In this document: positions 12,401-23,689 of the stretch, piece after piece
Layout: each line of letters opens with the position of its first letter
Position numbering within the stretch: the stretch's first letter is position 1
Source of the DNA: Blasia pusilla
Lineage: Eukaryota; Marchantiophyta; Marchantiopsida; Blasiales
Length of the DNA: 64,000 nt
Direction: 5' to 3'
NCBI GenBank assembly: GCA_050084515.1
Contig: CM114271.1
Span: forward strand, 13,640,001-13,704,000
Translations under genes and position numbers: made by a program
Notes under the pieces: generated by a model
Database searches by the model: none
What the model was told of the DNA's origin: nothing
What the model saw: only the letters and a program-made list of their open reading frames with translations

Positions 12401-15026
12401 GTTGATCTCTGGGGTTGTCTCCTGTCCTTTTTGTGTCCTGTTGCTGGTAAAATCAATTCCATCATTCGTAGTATTTGAACTCCTTGTTGTTGCTTAGGAG
12501 TTGTATGAATTACAGTTTGTCTTTGTATAAAAGTATCATCATCTATCTGCAGAAAGTTCTATACTTAAAGAGCCAAATTTAGAACAGGAATGGTGTCATT
12601 GCTTCATCAAATTGAATCAGCTCACAGGACATATATTGACTAGCAAGCTTCGGGTGTGTTGCCGTGAATTGCAGAGTTTTGGTGGCTTCTGTGCAGTGAC
12701 ATATCTGAGCATTGCACCAGGTGGTTTGCGGCACGTGTTGCTCACAGGAGGTCTTCCACCAGTTGATGAGGGTTGTACAGCAGATTTGGTCTACCGTCAA
12801 TGTTATGAGCGAGTAGCTTTGCAAAACGCTAAGTTTTACGCACGATTCCCGCAAGATGAAGAGGTGGTTCGCTCAATAGTCCTCCATTTGGCTAAGGAAG
12901 GAGGGGTGAGCCATAAGCCAGAACTGTCCCTTAAAGTGCTATATTTTAGTATCTTGATGGGGGGACTCAAATGTGTCAGTTTAGAATCATTGTACTGTTA
13001 TGAGTACTACAAATTGCTGTCTTGTTTAAGGATTTTGATATCTAAGTTGCAAATTGAGATTGCAAGTCCAAGGTACTTCGGACTAGATGTGTCAGTTGAA
13101 AGCCTTCTTAAACTCCTCTCATAGTGACATTATCTTTGAACACCTATCTGTCTTGGCAGGTACTAATGCCTTCTGGTAGCACACTCTCAGCTCGGGGTCT
13201 TCAGTTGCTGGGTCTATCTGGCTTGGGTTCTTCAGGTGGTTTTGAACGGTTACATTACATGTGAGTGGCAGACCTTTCGTAAATTTATAGTATCTGGGTC
13301 ACATTTTCCAACAGTGTAGAAATGGCAAATGACAGTCTTTCCTTGTTTACTTTGGTACTCAGTTTGGAGAGGGCATGGGATCCTGCCTTAGTACCCGATG
13401 CAAAGAGAACACTCAGTTACACATTCTTGCGAATGGTAAGAACTGCAATCTTTATTTGTTATTGATAGTAGATGTCTTCTGACTTACTCTTTTTAATAGT
13501 AGGTGCCAAACCTTGTTGCCATTGTTCCCAGAATGCCTGCTGTGCTAGTGGACTTTGGATTAGAGGACAGTATCTCAAATACAGTTGGCTGGCATGGTTT
13601 GGTTTGCACAAAATGTTGTATTGCATATTTCCTGTACACGGAATCACTCTGATTCCAAAATTGTTGATGTGAACAGGTTGAGAACTGGCTAGACTTCGAT
13701 ACAAACCCACTTTATGCTCTTTTGCACGAATCTATTTATTGCCAGGTACAAGCTAATATAGTAACCAAGGAAGTATCGAAGCCCCAGAGAAGATGACTTT
13801 AACTTGTCTGCTATAAAGAGCCCTCACTTTTTTCCGGGTTCTGTACCCATACAAACATGTTTTGAGGCTCTTCTGTACATTCGACAGTGGAAGATCAAGT
13901 CCTCTTATGTTAACAGTTAAATTCTTGTAAGTTTTGGAAGATTAATTAAGAAGTTCATCTACACAATTTAGCGTCAGAAAAACTGGGATAGCTTCTTTAC
14001 TCCTGCTTTCCTGTAATCATTTGTGTAGTTGCTTTGTTTTGGGTGGAGAGGGTAATCAACATTGTGAGGCAAGACACCGTATGACACATAATTAAGCTGA
14101 CCTGTTTAAGTTGATCAGAAATTCTCTAATTCGTCTTATTTACTTTGACTGAAGGGAGCAGCATCAAATTGGTCTGCACATCGAGTTAGAGAGGAGTTAG
14201 GAAATCAATTCGAAGCCGTTGTAGCTGCCTCCAACGGTCAACGTGTCCTCTTTACTGGAGAGGTATGTAGGGTGAGATTTCAGCTCAAGCGTATTATGCT
14301 TTGTTTGCTGGGGAGAGTTGCATGAAAGTGCCACTGTGTCAACATTGAAGGACCAAAGTCATTAGTCCAAAGTCTTTACAGTTGAACATCAACTGTAGAG
14401 CTTGGCATATTCTATTGTAGAGACAGAAATCAACGTGGGAGGATTGTTGAGAAGCTGTGTGGGCTACTAGAAAGTTAGATCTATTGCTGAGCTGCTTAAT
14501 CATGAGCTCGAATTCCCTGTGGACAATTTTGTGGAGTGGTCTATGTTTCCAGATGATTTTCCCTTGGATGTTTGATGAGCTGAAGGCCCTGCAGCCTTTT
14601 AAAGAGGCCGCACATATTTTGGCCGCAAAGGAGGACTGGCCACATATTTATGACAAAAATATTCTTCGGAATAACAAGGTAATTGTCTCGTTTTTGTGAT
14701 CTAGTTAGTTGTCGGCATTTCTGACCTCTTTTAAGCTCATGAGCATACTTTAGGATCTTGGTTTGGCAATCTTTCATAATTTGAAAATCAATGGCAGTGC
14801 CTACCAACTAAGAGCCTCCTTGTCTGCTCAGGTTCCTGTTGCGGCTGCAGTGTATTATGACGATATGTATGTCAGCTTCAAACTTTCAGAAGCTACGGCT
14901 TCGGAAATAGCTGGAATAAGGATGTGGGTCACGAATGAGTACATGCACTCTGGTATACGCGAAGATGGGCCCCGGATCTTGGACCACCTATTTGGTTTGT
15001 TGAAAGGAAAGATTCTCCTGCGTTGA
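9444..15026 (+). CDS. Proline iminopeptidase-like alpha/beta hydrolase, 11 exons
   Basis: Predicted 530-residue serine peptidase of family S33, which releases N-terminal proline; it resembles the plant type represented by Arabidopsis At3g61540. Coding exons read by eye with matching phases: 9444-9652, 10615-10784, 10940-11076, 11277-11450, 12675-12905, 13160-13260, 13363-13435, 13677-13745, 14155-14262, 14553-14678, 14832-15026 (TGA). Landmarks are the oxyanion loop QGGPG at about 141-145, RGTG at 173-176, the nucleophile in GQSFGG (Ser231, at the exon 4/5 junction), a candidate acid in YYDDMY (Asp476/477) and His505 in EYMHSG. The first ~70 residues are Arg/Ser/Ala-rich and could be an organelle transit peptide. 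The 9444 start gives the usual family length; the in-frame ATG at 9216 would add 76 residues. All introns are GT-AG except intron 3 (11077-11276), which starts GC. The frame is intact, so the gene is probably functional. Confidence 0.88.
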
Positions 15027-15572
15027 AATGGAAACCTTATGAGCTTCATTCCACTTGAAAAGGAGTGCACAGATGTAGAAAAGCAACTGATGCCCCCTGA
15101 ATTCAAATGACTGGATTACAAGAGCTGTTGACATTCAGACAGTTTTTGGTTCGCTAAATGATTCTATAGGTGTTTGACCTCTGTCCACAATTACATCACT
15201 CATGATAATGAGAAGAGAAAGTAGAAACTGAGGAAAGATGAATTCACCTCCATATATAGATCCAATAGGTTGAAAGAAGCTCGAGAACTTCGCAGGTTAG
15301 TCATGAGTTTTCAAGTTTCTTCTGTAATGGTTCAATCCAGCTTGTAGTGTAAAGGTTGCCAGATTTATTGAGGATAGCCCCAATTGTTGAGTTTCGTTGT
15401 GAGAAAACGTCTGGTGGTTAGGAGGTACCGAAGAAAGTCTCTTCAGGTCCCCAAGCCGGCATAATCAAGTTTGCCGAAAATGTTGACGCTTTAATGTCCA
15501 AACTGTAGCGTGGCATATGCTCAAATTTTGTACCATAGTACGGCATGCGCTGATGAATATATGATTCACACT

Positions 15573-15698
15573 CTAATTACAACTAGTGTGTTGCCCGATG
15601 CAGGGGTGACCAAGTTTCTTTTAAGACAACCCACTCTAATTACAACTAGTGTGTTGCCCGATGCAGGGGTGACCAAGTTTCTTTTAAGACAACCCACT
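15573..15698. repeat. 63-bp perfect tandem duplication
   Basis: Two identical 63-bp units (15573-15635 and 15636-15698), each beginning CTAATTACAACTAGTGTG. Identity implies a recent event. Confidence 0.95.
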
Positions 15699-18304
15699 CT
15701 TCACTATGTGTGTGAATTCCCCTCTTCACTCTTTTCAAATATAAATTCTCCACTACTCCCGCTCCTTGTTAATTTCCCACTACTACTAAGTAAGATTGTC
15801 ATTATAACACCTATACCATTCCCTCCCAAAAAACATGTGACCATGGGATATAATATCCCCTCACAAATAAATTTGCCACCAAAATAATACAATATTACTA
15901 TTTTGTCTGATTTTGTCTTATTATGCATGTGATGTTGTTTTTAATAGTATATATCAGGTATGTGCCAACCTGGATGTAGGAAATCGAAAAGGACCTTCAG
16001 TTGGCCATGTATGCCACAATCATAGTCATTGTATACTTCTTGACGCAATGGAAACGAGATGGAGTACATCTGCCAATTACAACTTAGGCAGAAAGGATGA
16101 AAGTAAAAGAAGGAAAATATTTAATGTGGGTTTGTGGATGGAAAAGATCCGACGACGATCAGCGTGGCGCCCCCAAATGAGGGCCAAATAAAATTGCATA
16201 AAGATGCCATGGGAGTGTGAAGTGCCGTAGAAGATCTGTAATTGAAAAGTATGGTAAGGTATGTGAGTAGATGAAGTAACAAGAGTCCAAATCCGTTTGG
16301 GGCCACAATGAATGAATTCAAATTGGAGACAACGTACATGAGTTCAGGCCAGCATTGACCTTACATCCTTGGGTTAGCGCATGGTGGATCTAGCTTGGGT
16401 TATCAGGTTTGTATTTTATTTATCAAAAAAGTGGTTGTGGTCCCCATTTAAAGACTACCCACATTCCTGGTTTCCAATATCCCTATGTTACAATAGGAAG
16501 AGAGGGGTACTTCTACTCCCAAAGAAGTGAAGCCTTCGTATAGAAGAAGATGAGATTGAAAACAAATTTGTTCATATTTTTCAAGATTAGAGTGAATTAT
16601 GTACATGCATGGACTTGAGTTTTTGTAAGATTTGACTTATTTTAACATCCATACAATTTTTCAGGAACCTTGGCACTTTTTTATTGTTTAAAATCCCATG
16701 GTTAGAGAATACACAAAGTAGAGTTTAGAGACATTGTAACCATCATGAGATGTGGAGGAGCTTCGATAATAATAATATTAACATGAACTTAGGATCTTAT
16801 TTAGCTGTGATGTAAAGTGGAAAACATGGAAGACATATATGTACTTATGCCAGTGCAGCGCATGGGCGCTCTCACTAGTAGTGATAGTTTGTGGTAACTA
16901 AACCAAGTTTAAGTCAGTTGTAGGTTAGTTCTCACTCCTTAACAAGGTGAGGCGGTTACCATACTTCATTTCATAATTATGAAAGGATATTATGGACCTT
17001 TTAGGATTTAACCACATTAATGAATGCACGAATTCTTGCTCCATGGTCCGTCTCCAAATATGGGAACCATCCCTTTATTGGATATTTCTAGCTTTTTATT
17101 GAATTTCTTTCATTGATCTACCCCTTAAGGAAATCGTTGCATTCATTCCTTTTATCATAATTTTCTTGATGCCATCCTTGTCAACTATACTAGTATGTAT
17201 TTGCATGTTTTCTTTGAAGTCTTTTGTCTCTTCTTCCCTCTATTATTCATTATGTCATGTATCCATAGCATCTATACTATTCTTGTCAACATGGCATTTA
17301 TAATAAGACAAAATAGTGACACACTTATTCTTTTGATTTTGAAGTGTCCCTCAATATTATGATTGGTCTAAAATTTGGGGGAGGGAAAGAGGTTGTGCTT
17401 GAACCTTTGAGGAGAGGGGAAGTGATCATAACAAATTATTTGAAACATCCCAAGAACTAAAGTAGTGGGGATTATTTTTATCGAGGAGTGGGGTGCTTTT
17501 TAAGGGAATTATTGGTTCTCTTTTAAAAAGGAGAATCCAATTTTTCTAAAGGCCACCAAATTATTTGAGATTAGGGAGAACAAGTGGGGTATTTCTTAAG
17601 GTATTAATTCATATTTTTTCATGAAATCAAGAGTAAGGGAAAGTTAATGGCTCCAGAATAGATATCTCTTGCCTTTACTCATATCTTACAATCACACATC
17701 TAATGGAACTTATTTATCTCTCAATCTACCTTCTCTCAAATTGGAAATTTCTCTAGAGGTATGCCATCATCACTTATTTAGATCTTGTGCCGTTTCTACC
17801 TCTAACGAAAGAAATCCAATTTATCCTTAAATTTCCACATAACTCGATAGAAAAGGACCAACTATCCAATAATCCAATGAGTTCTAGAGTTACGCTTACT
17901 AAAGTAACACAATTAGAGTGCCTCTCTTCTCTTAAAGACATAACATCTTGTCCAACCATCTAACCCATCGATAGTGGTATAACTTGACTATGTCAAAGTA
18001 GATGGTCTCTCTATTGGAATTTGACTTCTCCAACAAAATTGATTTCTTATATTCTATGGTTTGGCAAAGCTTTCTCTCTTCTTTACAAAAATTCTCTAAG
18101 TTAGCAAAAATATTCACTTTCTCTTTCTAAACCCTCTTTCCCAAGATCTTTTCTTTCTAATTGTGGCTTCACGATTTCTACTCCAAAATTTGAAACAATC
18201 ATTCAACTTTTAGAGCCCAAATTAGCTACTACATTGCCTTCATCTAAAAACTACTAATCTTGGTGAACAAGAAAATTGAGAATATGCCAAAAAAGAATGA
18301 GTGA

Positions 18305-18331
18305 GTCTCTCTCTCTCTCTCTCTCTCTCTT
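18305..18331. repeat. (CT)n microsatellite
   Basis: About 27 bp of CT dinucleotides in intergenic DNA. Confidence 0.95.
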
Positions 18332-18974
18332 TGAATTTTGGGACAAGCACAAAGAGTGCTTGCCCCAAAATATAAACAAAACACCTACCACCTTATCTTA
18401 GATGATAACTTATGCACAAATAATTTCAAGTTACACAAGTTACTTTTTGATCTATCATTCTAAATTTTTTTGGATTAGATTACATGAGTTATCTTGAACT
18501 TGGGCATATATTGAAGTCCCCTTCAAGATGAACCCAATATCTTTTATAGTTAATAAATTCCATAGAAATCAAAGTGATCTCGGGTAGAGCCTTTGTGAAG
18601 ATATCGTCAAATTGTGAATGTGTAGATTTCAAAAAATTTCCAATAGACTAATGATTATTGATTGTACATTGGACATCATGATTTCGACCTTCTTAGATCA
18701 TCTTAGCATACGTGTTGGAGAGAAATCCACTGAAAGAAGAAGGAGAAAGTGCACAAACACCACATATACTTACCTAGCCACTTGCAAGGATAAAGGCATG
18801 ATATCTAAATGATCCTTGAGCAAGGTTTTGAGTCAAGGGCAAGAAGCAAGGAAGTGGGGAAGGTTAGTGGAGTTGGGTGAGACGTCGTGAGACAAGCTAC
18901 AAAGCACAAGGATCGGCAAGAAAATCATGAGACACCAAATGATGGACATGGAAACACATGTTTATCAATAAGGC

Positions 18975-19492
18975 TGTCACGTCCTTTAGGATAGATCGGT
19001 GAGATATAGTAGAGCGTCTTCAAGAGTAGTGGAGGACAGGCCTAGGAGGTTGAGGATGACCTGCTGTGGCCCCGGGAAACCTGAGAGAGCAGGTTTCCCC
19101 TTCGTTTTGGCTCATTTGGAGCCATATTGAGGAACTTACTATTTTAGGTAAATACCATTTTGAGTATATGATCGACTTTGTATTTTTGGTAAGTGGCCCT
19201 TGACCTCCTACATCAGGTCAAGAGCCAAAGAGGTGACTTGGGAGAATAGTTTACCATGGAGAGAGCTTGGGAGAGGGGAGGGGTATATATCCCAAGGAGA
19301 GAGAGAGCTTGAGAGCTCATTCTCTCTTTGTTAAACCTCTTGGCATGAGGCGGCGGAGCTATGGTCCCTTGCCTTGTGAGTGTAACCCAAGCCTCTCATT
19401 AGGAGAGTGGGTTTGGTTTGACATGAGAGAGAGTGCACACCTTTGAGAGCTATGGTGTGAGATTGTGTAGAGAGAGATTGGATCTTACTTTA
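18975..19492 (+). repeat. 5' LTR
   Basis: Starts TGTCACGTCC and matches 29732-30251 with about 1.7% difference, most of the changes being transitions. It contains a TATA-like GGGGTATATATCCC near 19280, a likely promoter for genomic transcription. Identity with the 3' copy ends at CTTTA; the 5' copy then continues TACAAAGAG. No TGG-starting primer-binding site follows directly, so the true 3' end of this LTR is uncertain or deleted. Confidence 0.85.
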
Positions 19493-21386
19493 CAAAGAGA
19501 TAATGAGAGAAAGAGAGAATGCGAGAATGAGAGAGTGAGAGAGCTTCATGGGGGAGCTCGCTGGTCACTCGCTGTTTTTGAAGGTTGGGGACCGTGTTCC
19601 CCGTTGAACGGCTCATGGGAGTGCTCATCGGAGCACGGGTTGCTTGGATTGTTTTTTGCATTTGTCGATTTTTCGTGTGGAAGAGTGGCGCCGGAAGCGC
19701 TGCCCAATTTCTGATAGGGATTGAGTATGGGAGCGGGTTGCCCCATGCCAGTGCTTTCAAGAGCACCATGTTGCTTTCTGATTTGCATTTTTATAGGTTT
19801 TACATTTTTGTTGGGAGCAATCAGCGCGGAAGCGGTGCCGAATGTTGGGTAGAAGAAAGAGACATTGGGCTTTACGACAGTCCTGGTTAGTTTTTACTGG
19901 AATGTTCGATTCCAAACATTTTTTAATACTAGCGTAGATCGTGAAGCTGTGCACGATGTGCAACAAAAAATTGCGCAATTTGGAGTTGCAAGCAAAAAGT
20001 TATGGTCAATCTTGCAAAACTGCCATTGCTAGGCGATTTTTAGGGTTAAATTATGCAAACCCTAAACCAGGCGCCACACCGGAGGCGGCCGTCGCCGTCA
20101 ACCTTCAACGGTCAACTTTCACCATCAACGGTCAACCATCACCAGCGACGGTCAACCGTCAACCGTCACCATTCGTCTGTCACCATCAACAGTCAACCGT
20201 CACCGTCAATGGTCCACCGTCCGTTGTCCACCCTTGGTTTCCATTGCCGCCGTTACGGAGTGGAGGGTCTTCCACAACGTTCGTTGATTCTCGGACTTGC
20301 GTCACGATCACATACTTTGTTTTGGCCGCCACTGTCATCAACCTGTGATGGCATATGACCTCATGTTATAGTGTTTGAGTTTTGATTTCCTGCTGCTATG
20401 TTGTGATTGGTAGCCGCTCAACGACGACCGAGTATCGTGCCATGACGTCCGTAGCCACAACTCGCCGCCGATTGCCGCGCCGTGCAGCTCGTGGCCGCAC
20501 CGCACCGTCTTGATCGCGGAGCCGCTCCAGCATTGTGGAGCAGAGTGTGGGTTTATTGTTGATTGAGGAGGGTATGCCGCTGAGTGCGGCATCCCATCAT
20601 CGAGGGCCATGCCGTTCGTAGCCGTTCCGTGCCGCCTGCAACGCCGCACCATTCCGCTGGAACTGCACCGTCTATCGAAGAGTTTTGAGCAACGTCAGTA
20701 CAGGAGGAGTATGACTTGCTGATTGGAGGAGTTGTCTCCACGTCCGAGTTGGGGTCGAGATTCGCAGTTGCTGATGGAGCGACATCGACATGTGTTCAGG
20801 TTACTCATTCTAGTCCTTTACCCTGCACGTGTGAAGGATTCTAGGATTTGGGTAGTTTATTTGGAGATATTGGATGTGTGGATGCTGAGAGCATAATTTA
20901 TGTATGTGATTTAGGGGACATAGACCTATGTGGGATGTCCGGAGTTGAGGGTAGGTTGTCGATGAGATGATAGCCTGGTCGATTTGCCGCACCATGCCGC
21001 TTATTGCCGCACGTTACATATCTCGGGGAGAGAGAGTGGAGATCGAGTGCCGCATGTTTGGGATGAGTGATTGAGGGATTACTCGCGAGGCAAGAGTGAT
21101 CGGGTGAGAAGGGCACGAGGGTCATCAAGGCGTCCGTTCGGGACTTTGAGAGGCGAGGTGGTGAACCCGAGAGTAGCTCTAGAGGTTTTACGCGGAGTGG
21201 CCTGAGGTTCCAAGGATCTTCACTTCAAGGACCACCTCGACCTCCTTCTGTGTCATCGTCATACGAGGGGGAGGGTGTAGAGGAATTTGTGAGCACATTG
21301 CCACACTTTGTGAGTGGTCCTACAAGTTGGGCGTACGAGATGGACGACCGGGGTAGAGGTTTTCAAGTGCAGTAGGTACGATTGAG
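19493..21386 (+). other. 1.9-kb leader between 5' LTR and gag
   Basis: A long GC-rich untranslated leader. At about 20090-20225 it carries a degenerate minisatellite built on a (G/C)GTCAACCGTCACC-like phrase. From about 20400 to 20760 it is rich in GCCG/CCGC. Open frames here have repetitive composition and no domain. It may hold packaging or translational signals, which is inference from position only. Confidence 0.5.
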
Positions 21387-22574
21387 TTGCACGATTTCAT
21401 AGCAGAGTTTAGGAGTTGGTGCGACTCCGAGCGGGCCAGGAACTCTAGAGAGTTTAACCCGTTTACAACATGGAACGGTATGTTTCAACATTTAGAGGGG
21501 GCACCCATGGACGATTACCATGAGTTTTCCCACAGATATGCCCAGGAGATTGAGGCATGGCGATTCTACTACGACCCATATTATGTGTCATGGACGGAGC
21601 CACTCCCAGATGAGGAGGAGGAGTCAGGACAGGCTACTTCCTCTTCCACTAGTGATGTTTTAGGAGGGGTCACTCGCATTGGAGCAGTTGCACCGTCTAG
21701 TCGAGTTCGTCTTAGGTTCAACCCCGTGGTTGAGTTCTTTGCTGAGTTGAGGGCGAGCTACCAAGGGGTATGGATGGAAAAGTTGCGGAGCATCCACAAC
21801 TTCCAGAGGTGCCCGAGTGAGAGTTTACGTGAGGCTTACACCCGCTTGCGCCGGTTGATCAACGTCACTCAGGGGTTGACAGAGGCTCAGACTATCCAAT
21901 CATGGTACGCGATGGTGGACCAGACCCTACGGCCACGGGTGCGGGAGGGGGTTCTTCTTATGAACACCTCCCCTACGTTGAGAGATGTTTTTAGGACCGC
22001 CGAGAACATTGAGCGCAACATGGCAGAGGAGAGTGTAGCCACCATGGGTTCTGGGCGAGAGCAGTCGCGATTGGCTGCACCACCTGTGCAGCAACGTGGA
22101 CTCCGAGATGGGTCAACTGTGGCATCACGAGCTCAGGGAGGATACCGGGAGCCCGTGGCACAGAGACCTGCGCCTTCATATGCGGCTCAACAGCAACCAC
22201 CTACTATTACTTGTTGGTCATGTGGGGGAGCCCATCATCAGCGCCACTGCACTTGTCAGGGTCATGGACGTATGCCTTAGCATGGAGGAGGAGATGGTGC
22301 TGCACCAGGAGGTTATCAGTGTGACTATTATCAGAGGTATGGTCATACACGCGCCAGGTGTTTCAATTTACATCCTGAGCTACGTTCGGACCGAGGGCCA
22401 GAGAGGGCACTAGAGCGAGTAGCCGGTCCGGGTGGGCCTAGAGATTGTGCACCAGGTGGTCCCGTTGGGGGACGAGGAACTGGATTTGCCCGACAGGGTG
22501 GTGGAACTGCCCGTGGAGGAAGTAGAGTACCACCACCTAGACGCGCCGAGGGAGACGCCGGATGTGAGGCTAGG
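21387..22574 (+). pseudogene. gag (capsid/nucleocapsid) with zinc knuckles
   Basis: The first 297 residues are open. The capsid-like region contains FQRCPSESLREAYTRLRR and a long helical stretch with WYAMVDQTLRPRVREG, typical of gypsy gag. Near the end are a Cys/His-rich CWSCGGAHHQRHC and, beyond a TAG at 22278-22280, a second knuckle, YGHTRARC, in a context where the paralogue at 37.3 kb has the full CDHCHRYGHTRDRC. The frame is the same before and after the TAG and runs straight into protease, so the stop is a single substitution (CAG to TAG is the simplest) or, less likely, a readthrough site. The start at 21387 is the first ATG of the open frame. Confidence 0.8.
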
Positions 22575-23663
22575 ATGGCTGCTGAGATACAGCAGCTACA
22601 GGAGCAGATTGTTGCTATGGCATTGAGGTTACCCGATGCCGGATCCGTGGCATCGACATCATATGGAGCAGCTAGAGATCTGGAGGATCTTGGTTGGATC
22701 TGCGGGGTTGCCAAGATGGAGGCCGCTGCAGTTGTGACGCGTGGAGCAGCCGCAGAGTTGGATCCACAGCGAGGGGAAGCCAGAAAACAGACTAGACTTC
22801 CTCAGTCTTTCACGTTGTCCGAAGTGATGAGGACCCCATCGATGAGTCCTCATCAAAGTTCCTTGGGAGTTGGTGATGTTGTTGGTGTGCAGGCACGGAG
22901 GGTGATGGGAGAAGTGAGTGCGAAGACTCCTATTGTTGATGCTCAGGAGGGGCATGTGTCGAGCATATTGTTGGGGGCGGCCACCGTTGTGTACCGCACT
23001 CCTTTATTTTCTGCTTCCGATGTTATGACGTTGGGGGGTACGCCCGCCGAGGCTTTTCGGTTGGCCGCGTCGCTATGTGAGCGGAGAGTTGGATTTCCTG
23101 CATCACGTTCAGAGGTAATTGCAGAGGAGGTGATGGACCTGCCCTTGGAGCGGATGCTCGGACCGTCCACGTCAGATTCATGGCAGGCTGCGGCTGCTAG
23201 AATGGCGGAGATGCCCACTAGACCCGCGATAGAGCGTGCCATGGCTTCTCCTGGTGTTGTGTTGCTGGATAACCGAGGAAAGGTCTTCCAGTTGGTGAGT
23301 CCTGGAGGTAGAGCTTTTAGTCCGCAGCGCGTCTTGTTGGATTCAGGAGCGCAACCCTTGATGTTGGGGAAAGCGTCATTCAGAGGATTGGGCTTGACGA
23401 GAGCCGATATGGAGCGTTTTCCATTCCGGATACAGACATCCTTGGGTGGAGCGAGTACCACACAGTATATCACCCGACAGGAGATTGTGGTGAGGATTTG
23501 CTCGGGACATCCTACTGATGAGTCTGTGGTGGGCGCCAAGGCGATAGTGACTGATGTAGAGTCCTACGACGTCTTGGTTGGTGGAGCAGTGTTATACCCG
23601 ATGGGGTTTTCCCTGGATTACTGGGAGGAGTCAGCGCCCCATGACCAGGATGGCGATCGGTGA
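22575..23663 (+). pseudogene. Aspartic protease region of the polyprotein
   Basis: Continues in the gag frame. After a helical AEIQQLQEQIVAMALRL segment and a ~200-residue variable linker comes the retropepsin core. RVLLDSGAQPLMLGKA carries the Asp-Ser-Gly catalytic triad of the family (about 23330-23380), followed by a flap-like region and DVLVGGAVLYPMGFSLDYW. The frame is lost near 23640-23660 through small deletions: the following coding sequence is in another frame, and the minus-strand copy at 35.9 kb shows the uninterrupted reading. The protease closely resembles the fragment at 36067-36270 (-). Confidence 0.85.
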
Positions 23664-23689
23664 TGGGCGCCTTAGCTCATTACCCATTC

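Larger units (their letters stand above)
15027..18974. other. 3' flank of aminopeptidase gene and AT-rich intergenic DNA
   Basis: The 3' untranslated region of the aminopeptidase presumably lies in the first few hundred bases. The rest is AT-rich with no coding frame worth calling. It contains the 63-bp tandem duplication at 15573 and a (CT)n run at 18305-18331. Confidence 0.5.

Noticed and set aside
22943-23539. 198-residue minus-strand ORF
   Set aside because: It lies antisense to the protease region and is explained by codon bias of the real frame.
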